DNA of 64,000 nt. Source: Acidimicrobiia bacterium. Its GTDB lineage: Bacteria > Actinomycetota > Acidimicrobiia > IMCC26256 > PALSA-610. Where the stretch lies: positions 1 through 64,000 of the forward strand of contig DATBAK010000077.1 in assembly GCA_036271555.1 (NCBI GenBank), read 5' to 3'. How positions within the stretch are numbered: position 1 is the stretch's first letter; the number at the start of each line of letters is the position of its first letter. Position numbers and translations under genes: made by a program. Of this stretch, positions 54,743 through 62,851 are shown piece after piece. A model generated the notes under the pieces. That model saw only the letters and a program-made list of their open reading frames with translations. It was not told the origin of the DNA and did no database searches.

Positions 54743-54958
54743 ATGGCCGACGAGCTCGACGTCGACGCGATGCTGACCCGCTTCCGCGATCGCGCGGAGG
54801 CCGTGCGGAACCGGCCGCTGCCACCGGTGGCCGGCCCCGATCGACAGCGGTTCGTCGACCAGGCGCAGACCGACTATCAGGACTTCGCGATCGTCGGCGA
54901 CGCGAGCTGGTCCTTCGACGACGGCGTCCTGACCTTCACGATCGATCTGCGTCCGTAA
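54743..54958 (+). CDS. Small acidic hypothetical protein
   Basis: This 71-residue protein begins ADELDVDAMLTRFRDRAEAV, has a conserved-looking FVDQAQTDYQDFAIVGDASW and a beta-strand tail LTFTIDLRP. I do not recognise a family; the mix of an amphipathic helix and a strand-rich tail and the codon use are those of a real gene. It follows prmC by 10 nt and seems to have its own leaderless promoter. Confidence 0.72.
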   Translation: MADELDVDAMLTRFRDRAEAVRNRPLPPVAGPDRQRFVDQAQTDYQDFAIVGDASWSFDDGVLTFTIDLRP

Positions 54959-54961
54959 CTA

Positions 54962-55101
54962 CTGGTCGGGCTCGCAAGCTCGCCCTCCTCGACGTCTCAG
55001 GCGCCGGTCGCTCCTGCCGGAACGGGCGGTCGTTTCGCGGCCCGTCCGACTCGAGACCTGAGGCGTCAGGAGCGGCGAGCGCAGCGAGTGCGACCGGAAG
55101 G
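54962..55101. repeat. Intergenic repeat element, copy 2, with internal dyad
   Basis: The left part repeats 46009-46060 (CTGGTCGGGCTCGCAAGCT, then CGCCCTCC). The right part carries CCTGAGGCGTC followed by AGGAGCGGCGAGCGCAGCG, which is inverted relative to the left part (GACGTCTCAGG, GGTCGCTCCTGCCG), so the element can fold on itself. It fills the gap between convergent genes and may act as a bidirectional terminator. Confidence 0.7.
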
Positions 55102-55102
55102 C

Positions 55103-55498
55103 TCAGATCCGGTTGTGGTCGTCGATGCCGGCGCCCTGATCGAGGCCGTGGAGGAACGCGCGGTCGACCGCGACCCAGAGCGTCTTCGAGAACGGGTACC
55201 AGAGGATCGGTCCGAGGGCCACGATCGGTACGAAGATCGCCAGCATCAACGGGATCGGCGTATCGGGAACGGTGAGGATCATCGCGACGGTGAAGCCGAT
55301 CACGAACACCACGCCGACGCAGATGATGTTGATCGCGATCGCGCCCGCCCAGTAACCCTGCTCGCGTTCGAAGTGCAGACCGCAGCGCGGGCAGTCGGGC
55401 ACCATCGAGAGGTAGTGGCGGAAGAGCTTGCCCGAGCCGCAGCGCGGGCAGCGGCGCGTGAACCCACGGGCGAACACCGTGGCTCGGCTCGTCGGCAT
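55103..55498 (-). CDS. DUF983-family zinc-ribbon membrane protein
   Basis: This 131-residue protein has an N-terminal zinc ribbon of two CPRCG-type knuckles ([15 protein letters not shown] and PDCPRCGLHF). Two membrane helices follow (AIAINIICVGVVFVIGFTVA and LMLAIFVPIVALGPILWYP). The family function is unknown. ATG 55498 has TACGCT (55512-55507) 8 nt upstream, consistent with a leaderless mRNA. Its stop faces the repeat at 54962-55101. Confidence 0.9.
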   Translation of the reverse strand: MPTSRATVFARGFTRRCPRCGSGKLFRHYLSMVPDCPRCGLHFEREQGYWAGAIAINIICVGVVFVIGFTVAMILTVPDTPIPLMLAIFVPIVALGPILWYPFSKTLWVAVDRAFLHGLDQGAGIDDHNRI

Positions 55499-55515
55499 GG
55501 GGTGAGAGCGTACGG

Positions 55516-57021
55516 TCAGGCCAGCGTGTTCGCCGTACCGTCGTTGACCACTCGCACGGTGCGGCCTTCCCAACCGGTGCGCGTCAGCTCGAGCATCAGG
55601 TCGGGATCACGCGAGTTCGCGAGGGCGCGCCGGCTGTCGGGCAGCAGACCGGCGACGATCGCAACCGCGGGCGTGCCGTCCCGCTCCATCACGACGGATG
55701 TCGCCTCGATCGTCATGTCGCCTTCGACGAGCCCGGCCGGCTCGCGGCGGGGGAGCGCGTCGGCCTCGGCCTGCGTGCGCGCAGGATCGACGCGCGCGAA
55801 CCGCGCGGGCGGCGACGTCGACCACACGCCGGCCGAGTGCTTCGTCGCGTACCAACCGAGCGCGGTCGTCAGCCCGACCGAGCCGGGATCGGCGCGCAGC
55901 GCGTCGACCATCGCGGCGATGCCGTGCGTCGGGTAGTTGTTGACGGGACCGCCGGCGAAGCCGAGTCCGCCCGTGACGGTGAGCGGCCGGTCGTCCCCGC
56001 CGGCGCGGCCGCGCAACCCGATCGCGTGCATCGCCATCTGCACGGCCGACGGGAAGCACGAGTAGAGGTCGAAACGCGCGACGTCGTCGACGCCGAGGCC
56101 CGCCGCGTCGAGCGCGGCGCGCACGGTGATCCCGATCGCCGGCGCCTCCGCGAGCGCGGCCCGCTCGGTGACGAACCAGTGGTCGTGCGCGTCGGCGCCC
56201 GCGTGCAGGAACACCATGCGATCCTCGGCGATCCCCATCGAACGCGCCGCCTCGTACGAGCACAGGATGACGGCCGCGCCCTGGTCCACGTCGATGTTGG
56301 CGCACATGCGCTTCGTGTACGGGAACACGACCATGCGGTTCTCGGCCGTGGGCGTGACGATCGCTTCGGCTGTGTACGCGACGCGCGACCACGCGTGCGG
56401 GTTGCTCGCGGCGACGGCCGCGAACTGCGACCACAGCTCGCCGGTTGCCTGCTGGTGCTCGGCGATCGTGCGGTCGGCGGCCGCGCGCAACGCGGTCTCG
56501 AACAGCGGATAGATGTGCGTCGGCGCGACCGCGAAGTGGGCCTGCTCGATCTCGTTCGTGCCGGCACGCGGGTCGCCGATGACGCGCGCGTACGGCGTGC
56601 CCTCGTCGACGGCCCAGTCGAGATGCACGCGTGGCTCGCGGCGCGCACCCCAGCGGGCGTGCATCGACTCCGCGCCGCCGATGACGACGACGTCGCACGA
56701 GCCCGCCGCGATCTCCGCGGCCATCTCGTTCACGAGCAGTTGCGGGCTGTTGCCGCCGACGGTGCTGACGACCGCGCGGCGCGGCTCGATGCCGAGCTCC
56801 GCCGCGACGCGCGCGCCGGGATCCGCGTACGGCCACGACACGATCTGGACCGCGGCGACCGTGTCGACGCGCGCGAGCACGCTGCCGCCTTGCCCGCTGT
56901 CGTCGGCCGCGGCGCGCACCGCGTCGGCGAACAGCGCGATCGGCTCACGCGCGTCCGCGGGTGCGACGCGCTGCTCGACCTGTCCGACTCCGACGACCAC
57001 CGGCGTGCGCGGGTCGGTCAC
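55516..57021 (-). CDS. Thiolase-like protein type 1 (TLP1) with C-terminal extra domain
   Basis: This 501-residue thiolase-superfamily protein opens PRTPVVVGVGQVEQRVAPAD. The usual nucleophile-Cys segment reads STVGGNSPQLLVNEMA without Cys, so thiolysis is unlikely. The His region is FAGGPVNNYPTHGIAAM. Beyond about residue 415 a small beta-rich domain follows, like the additional C-terminal domain of mycobacterial TLP1. Its ligand and reaction are unknown; CoA esters are expected. GTG 57021 overlaps the stop of the nuclease gene, making it the last gene of a leftward chain. Confidence 0.88.
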   Translation of the reverse strand: MTDPRTPVVVGVGQVEQRVAPADAREPIALFADAVRAAADDSGQGGSVLARVDTVAAVQIVSWPYADPGARVAAELGIEPRRAVVSTVGGNSPQLLVNEMAAEIAAGSCDVVVIGGAESMHARWGARREPRVHLDWAVDEGTPYARVIGDPRAGTNEIEQAHFAVAPTHIYPLFETALRAAADRTIAEHQQATGELWSQFAAVAASNPHAWSRVAYTAEAIVTPTAENRMVVFPYTKRMCANIDVDQGAAVILCSYEAARSMGIAEDRMVFLHAGADAHDHWFVTERAALAEAPAIGITVRAALDAAGLGVDDVARFDLYSCFPSAVQMAMHAIGLRGRAGGDDRPLTVTGGLGFAGGPVNNYPTHGIAAMVDALRADPGSVGLTTALGWYATKHSAGVWSTSPPARFARVDPARTQAEADALPRREPAGLVEGDMTIEATSVVMERDGTPAVAIVAGLLPDSRRALANSRDPDLMLELTRTGWEGRTVRVVNDGTANTLA

Positions 57022-57827
57022 TCGCTCTCCTCGCCGTCGTTGTCGCCGGCGAGCGCGAGCACGGGCCAGTCGGGCTCGCCCGCCGCGGCGCTGTCGACGC
57101 AGACCGACCGGAACCGGCACCATTGGCACACGGCCGGGTCGCGCACGCCCTGCCATTCCTCGAGCGACCACCACGTGGCCACCGTCGCGCGCAGCTCCTC
57201 CTCGATCGCGTCGAGATCCTCGTCGTCGGGCTCGTACGGCTCGGGATCGTCGTCGACCTCGGCCGCGAGGTGCTCGTAGCGCAGCCGCAGCCGCAGCCCC
57301 TGGCGCTGCGCGTGCTGCGCGAGCACGAACGCCTGCACGCGCGCACGCGCGTCGTCGCCGACGCGCTCGTACCAACGCGAGCCGGTCTTGTAGTCGCGTG
57401 CGTCGAGGAGCCCATCGTGGATCCAGACCGCGTCGATGCGCGCGGTCGCCATGAACATCGGCGCGGGCGCGCGGTGGAATCGCGCGAGGTCGATCTCGTG
57501 CTTCTGGCGGTCGGACTCCGACGGGCAGCGCGCCGCGTGGCGGGCGACCATCCCCGCGAAGTGCGGATCGTCGACGCCATGGCCCGCGAGCACGTCGCGC
57601 ACGTGGTCTTCGTCGTGGCACGTGCCCTGCTCGTGCACGACTCGCAGCATCTCGTGCAACAGGATTCCGTGGTCGGTCGGCTTGCTCGAGTCGCTCGGCG
57701 GCACCCCGAGCAGGTGCTGCAGGAGGAACTCGCGCGGGCAGCGCCTCCAGGTCTCGTACGCGGTCGGCGTGATCGTGACGATGTCGGACAACAGCTTGCG
57801 CCGCCCCGCGGCGCGCTCGTTGCTCAT
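57018..57827 (-). CDS. PD-(D/E)XK nuclease with four-cysteine (Fe-S) staple
   Basis: This 269-residue RecB/Cas4-like nuclease has His58 in GILLHEML, Asp132 in RIDAVW, the core D145-Y-K147 in DARDYKTG and Gln165. Cys30 (RRCPREF) together with C233-x2-C236-x5-C242 (CQWCRFRSVC) forms the iron-sulfur staple pattern of AddB and Cas4-type nucleases. It should cut or resect single-stranded DNA ends. No helicase gene is adjacent. ATG 57827 overlaps the stop of the mini-ORF; its own stop overlaps the thiolase-like gene. Confidence 0.9.
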   Translation of the reverse strand: MSNERAAGRRKLLSDIVTITPTAYETWRRCPREFLLQHLLGVPPSDSSKPTDHGILLHEMLRVVHEQGTCHDEDHVRDVLAGHGVDDPHFAGMVARHAARCPSESDRQKHEIDLARFHRAPAPMFMATARIDAVWIHDGLLDARDYKTGSRWYERVGDDARARVQAFVLAQHAQRQGLRLRLRYEHLAAEVDDDPEPYEPDDEDLDAIEEELRATVATWWSLEEWQGVRDPAVCQWCRFRSVCVDSAAAGEPDWPVLALAGDNDGEESE

Positions 57828-57931
57828 GCGGCTTCGTCCGCCACCGCTCGATCCGCACGGTTCGGCGCCGTGGGTGAGCCCTCCGCGGCGGCGGTCTGCG
57901 CCTCGCTCGTCTCGGGGGTGGCCGTGCTCAC
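57824..57931 (-). CDS. Candidate 35-residue coupling mini-ORF
   Basis: GTG 57931 overlaps the stop of the upstream gene (GTGA), and its TGA overlaps the ATG of the nuclease gene (ATGA). The product (STATPETSEAQTAAAEGSPT and onward) is rich in Ala, Thr and Glu and likely disordered. Both junctions fitting the overlap style of this genome argue that ribosomes pass through it. It may serve coupling rather than encode a folded protein. Confidence 0.45.
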   Translation of the reverse strand: MSTATPETSEAQTAAAEGSPTAPNRADRAVADEAA

Positions 57932-58626
57932 GAGTGTGCCTTGCAGCCGGGCACGAACGCGCAGCCGCGGCAGTCGTCGCCGGCCTTGGGAGTCGGGTCC
58001 GCGGCGCGCTCGCGCACGAGCGCGATGCGATCGTCGATCCATGCGCGCGCATCCGACAACGCGCCGGCGACGTCGAGCACGTCCTCCACGAGCGCGCCCG
58101 CGAGCAGGTCGACGGCCACGAGCCGCAGCGGCCGCTCGCCGACCCACGCGGCGGCCCGTACGACGAGCGCCCGCCGGTCGGCGTCGTCGATCAACGGGCG
58201 GTTGCCCGCGACACCGATGCGCAGCGACCGGATCTCGGGCGTGCCGTCGGCCCGCTCGAGCGCGAGACCGAGCGGCGACACGAGCCGCATGCCGACGTCG
58301 GCGAGCTCGGCCTCCCACGGATCGACCGCGACCGCGCGCGCCGGACGGTCGGCGAACAGCGCGACGTAGCCCTCCGCCGCGGCTCGGTAGACGCGCTGCT
58401 GCTCGAGGACGAGATCGGTCGGTGGTGGGAAGTCGGAGACGTGCGCGGCGCGCAACTCGGTGTGCGCGACGCGTGCGTCCTCGGTGATGCGATTGTTCAC
58501 CGCGAAACGCGCCGACGGCCCGCGGTGACCCCGCACGCCGGCGAGGTCGCGCTCGAGCCGCCGGCGGCACATCGTCTCGGCTCGGCGCAGGTGCGTGAGC
58601 GTGACGCGCGGCAGCTCGTCGTCCAC
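57928..58626 (-). CDS. Putative inactive PD-(D/E)XK-like partner with matching four-cysteine staple
   Basis: This 232-residue protein is not obviously in a known family. It has Cys20 (RRAETMCRR) and C219-x2-C222-x5-C228 (DCRGCAFVPGC). The C-terminal spacing is identical to that of the nuclease two frames downstream, and the N-terminal Cys is similarly placed. The segment where D-x-K is expected reads EIRSLRIG, without the catalytic Asp-Tyr-Lys. I infer a degenerate nuclease fold that pairs with the active one. GTG 58626 has TAGGCT 6 nt upstream, so the operon seems leaderless. Confidence 0.7.
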   Translation of the reverse strand: MDDELPRVTLTHLRRAETMCRRRLERDLAGVRGHRGPSARFAVNNRITEDARVAHTELRAAHVSDFPPPTDLVLEQQRVYRAAAEGYVALFADRPARAVAVDPWEAELADVGMRLVSPLGLALERADGTPEIRSLRIGVAGNRPLIDDADRRALVVRAAAWVGERPLRLVAVDLLAGALVEDVLDVAGALSDARAWIDDRIALVRERAADPTPKAGDDCRGCAFVPGCKAHS

Positions 58627-58632
58627 GAGCGG

Positions 58633-58638
58633 AGCCTA
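58633..58638 (-). promoter_or_regulatory. -10 box of the nuclease-pair operon
   Basis: TAGGCT, read leftward, ends 6 nt before GTG 58626. Confidence 0.6.
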
Positions 58639-58690
58639 CGGTCCGCCACTGACACCGTCGGGGGTACCCGGCGCGTGCCGGGTGCGCCCC

Positions 58691-58696
58691 TACGAT
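58691..58696 (+). promoter_or_regulatory. -10 box of DUF4012 gene
   Basis: TACGAT ends 8 nt before ATG 58705; no ribosome site is visible. Confidence 0.55.
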
Positions 58697-58704
58697 GCGA
58701 AGCA

Positions 58705-60480
58705 ATGGAGACGAGGGCGCGCGGCTCCCGGCGCACCCGCCGACTCGTCCTGCTCGGCGTGTTCATCGTGCTCGTCGCGTGGGGCGCGTTCACCGCGCTG
58801 ACCCTCGTACGCGCGCGTCACGACACGCGCCTCGGCATCGACGCGCTCGAGTCGGTGCAGGAGAAGCTCACGCCGGGCCAGCTGCTGCGCGGTGAGGGCG
58901 TGCCGCAGCTCCGCACCGCGCAGACGGACTTCACGCGCGCCCGAGAACGCGTGCGCTCGCCGTTGCTCGCGCCGTTGCGCATCATCCCGGTGCTCGGTCG
59001 CCAGATCGACTCGGTCGACACGCTCACGGGCTCGGCCGCGCACGTCGTCGACATCGGGATCGACGCGGTCGTGCAGTCGCGGCGGGTCGTGAACGCGGGC
59101 CATCCGACCGGCGCCGCGCGCGTGCGTCTCGTCGCGCAGCTCGCGACGATCGCCGACCAGTCGTCCTCCCAGCTCCAGACCGTTGACCTCGGACCGACGC
59201 ACCTCATCGGTCCGCTCGCCAACGCGCGCTCCGAGTTCGCGACTCGCCTGCACGACCTCCGTCACGCGATCGGTCAGCTCCGGGCCGCGTCGCACGGTCT
59301 CGCCGCCTTCCTGCGCGGCCCGAGTCGCTATCTCGTGCTCGCGGCGAACAACGCCGAGATGCGGGTGGGATCGGGCACGTTCCTCGAGGTCGGCATGCTC
59401 ACGGTGAACCAGGGCAGCCTGCGGCTCGACTCGATGAAGTCGGTCGGCTCCTACCCGGTCGCGCCGGGTGCGGTGCCGTTGACCGGTTATGTCGCCGCCC
59501 GGTGGGGCTTCCTCCAGCCGAACGTCGAGTGGCGCAACCTCGGCGCCTCGCCCCAGTTCCCGTCGCAGGCCCGGCTCGCGAGTCAGATGTGGCATGCCGC
59601 GACCGGCCAGACGGTGAACGGCGTGCTCGCGCTCGACGTCGTCGCGCTGAAGGACCTGCTCCAGGCCACCGGGCCGGTGCACCTCGCCGACGGCACCACG
59701 ATGACCGCCGACCAGGTGCTCGGCGACGTCATGCTGCACCAGTACCTCGGCCTCGTCGGCTATCCCGACCAGACGACCCGCCGGGACCGGCTCAGCGAGA
59801 TCGCGCGGGGCGCCCTCGACGACCTCGACCACGGCGGCTGGCACGCGGCCGACCTGGTCGACGACCTCCGCGGCGCCGCGCAGGGCCGGCACCTGCTGGC
59901 CTGGTCCCCGAATCAGCAGGAGCAGGCGGGCTGGACCGCGGCCGGCATCGACGGGATCGTGCCCGACGACGGCGTGCTCGTGGGCCTCCACAACCGGGGC
60001 GGCAACAAGCTCGACCAGTTCGTCGTCATCCACGGGAAGGTCGGCGTGGGCCGGGCGCCGAAACCGACGGCCGGTGCGGGCTGGAGCGTCCGCCTCACCC
60101 TGCAGATGCAGAACGTCACCCCCGCGACCGGGATCCCGCAGTACGTCGAGGGCCCGTATCCAGGCGCGATCGGCGCCGCCGCCGGCCTCTACCAGGGCTA
60201 CGCGGTCGTCGAGCTCCCGCGCGCGGCCGAATCGATCCATCTGACGGTCGACGGAAAACCGGCGCCGCTCGTCACCGCGGGACCCGACGGCACGAGCCAG
60301 GTGGTGGCCGCCTACGTTCAGATTCCGCGCGGAATCTCACGCACAGTGGTCGCCTCGTTCACCCTGCCGACCGCCCAACGGTCGCTGTTCTTCGCGCCCT
60401 CCGCGCGAGTCCCGGCGATCGCCTGGACGGCTCCAAGCCTTACGTGGAGCGACGATGTGGGCCGAAGAGTGGCGTGGTGA
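58705..60480 (+). CDS. DUF4012 membrane-anchored extracytoplasmic protein
   Basis: This 591-residue protein has an Arg-rich start and one membrane helix (about 14-36, VLLGVFIVLVAWGAFTALTL), so most of it is outside. The DUF4012 core is marked by PSRYLVLAANNAEMRVGSGT and later LDVVALKDLLQATGPV. A C-terminal beta domain follows (about 470-585). DUF4012 relatives are often found in exopolysaccharide or wall-polymer loci, which fits the neighbouring sugar transferase and glycoside hydrolase, but no activity is known to me. Confidence 0.9.
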   Translation: METRARGSRRTRRLVLLGVFIVLVAWGAFTALTLVRARHDTRLGIDALESVQEKLTPGQLLRGEGVPQLRTAQTDFTRARERVRSPLLAPLRIIPVLGRQIDSVDTLTGSAAHVVDIGIDAVVQSRRVVNAGHPTGAARVRLVAQLATIADQSSSQLQTVDLGPTHLIGPLANARSEFATRLHDLRHAIGQLRAASHGLAAFLRGPSRYLVLAANNAEMRVGSGTFLEVGMLTVNQGSLRLDSMKSVGSYPVAPGAVPLTGYVAARWGFLQPNVEWRNLGASPQFPSQARLASQMWHAATGQTVNGVLALDVVALKDLLQATGPVHLADGTTMTADQVLGDVMLHQYLGLVGYPDQTTRRDRLSEIARGALDDLDHGGWHAADLVDDLRGAAQGRHLLAWSPNQQEQAGWTAAGIDGIVPDDGVLVGLHNRGGNKLDQFVVIHGKVGVGRAPKPTAGAGWSVRLTLQMQNVTPATGIPQYVEGPYPGAIGAAAGLYQGYAVVELPRAAESIHLTVDGKPAPLVTAGPDGTSQVVAAYVQIPRGISRTVVASFTLPTAQRSLFFAPSARVPAIAWTAPSLTWSDDVGRRVAW

Positions 60481-60598
60481 TGCCTCTCCCGGATGGGTAC
60501 GACGAGTCCGGAGTTGCGCGCGATCGCTTCGTGAACCCTTGTCAATGAGCGAGGGAACCGCTACACTCCGTGGCACAAGACCTGGGAGGGCTACAGCA

Positions 60599-60895
60599 AT
60601 GACCACCATTCGCACACGCGTTCTGCGATTCGCCGCAGCCAGCGGAATTGTCGCTGGTGTCGCGATGATGCCGGCTCACGCCTTCGCAGCCTGCAACAAC
60701 TACGGCGGCGGGAGCTGCGGCTCCGCCAGCAGCGTACCGACTCCGTCGACCGCGGTGAGCGCTCAGACTTCCAACGACGGAAGCCTGCCCTTCACCGGTG
60801 GCGACGTCGTCGGACTCTCGCTGATCGGTATCGGTGCTCTCGCCGGCGGTACGGCGTTGGTCCGGTCCGGTCGCCGCAAGGCCGTCGGCGTCTGA
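60599..60895 (+). CDS. Small LPXTG-anchored surface protein
   Basis: This 98-residue protein has a signal peptide (about 1-30, ending AHAFAA), a short Gly/Ser/Cys-containing mature part (CNNYGGGSCG) and a complete sorting signal. The signal is LPFTGGDVV, the hydrophobic VGLSLIGIGALAGGTALV and RSGRRK. Sortase would attach it to the wall; after processing only about 40 residues remain, so it may be a spacer or coat peptide. GGGAGGG upstream of ATG 60599 and TACACT near 60561 provide expression signals. Confidence 0.85.
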   Translation: MTTIRTRVLRFAAASGIVAGVAMMPAHAFAACNNYGGGSCGSASSVPTPSTAVSAQTSNDGSLPFTGGDVVGLSLIGIGALAGGTALVRSGRRKAVGV

Positions 60896-60907
60896 CGCGA
60901 CCCCCGC

Positions 60908-60925
60908 GATCCGCACCTGCGGATC
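60908..60925 (+). terminator. Hairpin after LPFTG gene
   Basis: GATCCGCA and TGCGGATC pair perfectly around CC, 13 nt after the stop. No U-tract follows, so termination strength is uncertain. Confidence 0.45.
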
Positions 60926-60971
60926 GTCTGCGTCACGACAACGAAGTTCGAATTTCCCCCTGTGATCGTCT

Positions 60972-61007
60972 GCGAGCGGCGGGCCCGTCGAGGCCCGCCG
61001 TTCTCGC
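60972..61007. terminator. Strong GC hairpin between convergent genes
   Basis: CGGCGGGCC (60977-60985) pairs with GGCCCGCCG (60992-61000) around CGTCGA, extended outward by GCGAG and CTCGC with a two-base bulge. It lies between the convergent LPFTG and sugar-transferase genes and could stop both. Confidence 0.65.
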
Positions 61008-61082
61008 GTCCGCGGACGACGTTCGCGCGCTGAGCGCGGCGCACCCCGCGGTGTCGATCGCCGGGCTGCGCGCGGTGCGGGG

Positions 61083-62666
61083 TTAGTCCCCGCCACCCTC
61101 GGCGGCCGGCGGCGGGAACTGCTCCGGTGGCTCCAGCTCGTCCTGCGTCTCGGGCGTCGACATGGTCGTCGGGCCCCGGAAGCCCGCGCTGAGCGTCCGG
61201 ATCAGGATCACGACGTCGCGCCACAGCGACCAGTGCTCGATGTACTGGTTGTCGAAGCGCACCCGTTCGCGCAGGGACGTGTCGCCCCGGAGCCCGTGCA
61301 CCTGGGCCCAGCCGGTGAGCCCGACGGGCAGCCGGTGCCGGTCGCGGTAGCCCGACACCGACGTGTTGAACTGCTCGACGAGATAGCCCCGCTCGGGCCG
61401 GGGGCCGACCAGGCTCATGTCGCCGCGGAGCACGTTCCAGAGTTGGGGGAGCTCGTCGATGCTGAGGCGGCGGAGCACCTTGCCGACCCGGTTGTAGCGC
61501 TCGTCGGCCGCGTTCCAGGAGTCGTCGACGTGGTTCGCCGGGAGGGTCCGGAACTTGAGCACCACGATCTCTTCGCCGTGCTGGCCGATCCGCCGCTGGC
61601 GGAACAGCACCGGCCCGGAGCTGCCGAGCTTCACCGCGAGCGCGGAGAAGGCCATGATCGGCGAGGTCAGGACGAGGAGCGCGAGCGACAGCACGACATC
61701 GACCGCGCGCTTGACCCGCCAGACCCGGGCGCGCAGCGCGGCCTGCCGCATGCGGTAGATCGGGATGCCCCAGAGGTCGTCGACGTCCGGACCGCGCGGT
61801 GCGACACCGACCTCGAAGAAACGGGGCACGACGTGCACCTCGACGTCGCGCAGCACCGCGGTGCGCAGCACGCCGACGAGGTCGGCCTCGCGGGTCGGAC
61901 CGAACGCCACGAGCACGCGGGTCACGCCGTAGTCGCGCACGACTCGCTCGAGATCGGCGACCTCGCCGAGGAGCGGGCTCGGGAGACCGGGATACGGCGC
62001 GCCGACGAAGCCGTTCAGCTCGAGCCCGTACTCGGGGTGATGGAGGATGAGGTTCGCGAGCTCGACGCCGACGTGTCCGGTCCCGGCGACGATCGTCGCT
62101 TCCCGCAGCCCGCGCCGGCGCACGCGGCGCAGCAGCGCGTAGCCGAACGAGCGCATCAACACGAGCGCGATGACGGAGAACAACGCCTGCCAGAGCAGGC
62201 GTGACTGCGAGGAACCGGCGATGGGTCCGAGCAGCAGGAGCGGCAACGCGGCGACGGTCGCGATGCGCGGCGCCTCGTCGAGCGAGCTGAGGCTGATCCG
62301 CAAGCGGTAGGCGCCGGACGAAAGCAGTGCGGCCATCGCGAGCAGCGCGTAGATCGCGTTCACGCCGGTTGCGGGCCGGGTGACGAGCAGCGCCACGCCG
62401 AGTCCGATCAGGTCGCCGCCGAAGACGACGGTCGCGGCGATCGCTGCGGGCCGGCGGTCACGTCGGTGCACCGGGACCGGGACGAGTTGGAGCGCGTCGG
62501 GACCCGTGGGGGACCCGTCGCCCGTGCGCTGTGGGTTGCCTCCGTGCCGTCGGCCGCTACTCGGCAAGCGACGTTCCGACGCCGAGGCAGTGCTCGCTGG
62601 CTTTGCCACGGTGCTCCTGGTGCCTCTCCCACGGAGGCGGCCGTTCCTGTTGCCGTTCCCCACCAT
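61083..62666 (-). CDS. Polyprenyl-phosphate sugar-1-phosphate transferase (WbaP/WcaJ type)
   Basis: This 527-residue membrane enzyme starts polysaccharide assembly by moving a sugar-phosphate from a nucleotide sugar to undecaprenyl phosphate. It has several N-terminal membrane helices (about 78-180) and a Rossmann-like middle (REATIVAGTGHVGVELANLI). The C-terminal sugar-transferase domain has VKRAVDVVLSLALLVLTSPI, FRQRRIGQHGE, KFRTL and DELPQLWNVLRGDMSLVGPRP. The first 70 residues are a disordered basic extension. ATG 62666 is used; the first helix follows much later, so shorter starts are possible. Confidence 0.95.
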   Translation of the reverse strand: MVGNGNRNGRLRGRGTRSTVAKPASTASASERRLPSSGRRHGGNPQRTGDGSPTGPDALQLVPVPVHRRDRRPAAIAATVVFGGDLIGLGVALLVTRPATGVNAIYALLAMAALLSSGAYRLRISLSSLDEAPRIATVAALPLLLLGPIAGSSQSRLLWQALFSVIALVLMRSFGYALLRRVRRRGLREATIVAGTGHVGVELANLILHHPEYGLELNGFVGAPYPGLPSPLLGEVADLERVVRDYGVTRVLVAFGPTREADLVGVLRTAVLRDVEVHVVPRFFEVGVAPRGPDVDDLWGIPIYRMRQAALRARVWRVKRAVDVVLSLALLVLTSPIMAFSALAVKLGSSGPVLFRQRRIGQHGEEIVVLKFRTLPANHVDDSWNAADERYNRVGKVLRRLSIDELPQLWNVLRGDMSLVGPRPERGYLVEQFNTSVSGYRDRHRLPVGLTGWAQVHGLRGDTSLRERVRFDNQYIEHWSLWRDVVILIRTLSAGFRGPTTMSTPETQDELEPPEQFPPPAAEGGGD

Positions 62667-62851
62667 CGCTACCCGTACAGGTAACGCCGCGCGTCTTCAA
62701 CCCTATCGGCCGACTTGCCGGGCGCGTAAAGGTTGCGGCGACACCGCGACTCCCGAGATGAGGGCGATTCGCGCACTCTGCGCGCTCAAGAGGTCGCGTG
62801 ACGTGGTCGACGGCCAAAGGAGAGACGCACGGACCTCGGGGGAATCGCTTC

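Noticed and set aside
60935-60960. GTTCGAAT-like T-loop suggesting a tRNA
   Set aside because: No matching acceptor, D or anticodon stems flank it; it is a chance match in a non-coding gap.
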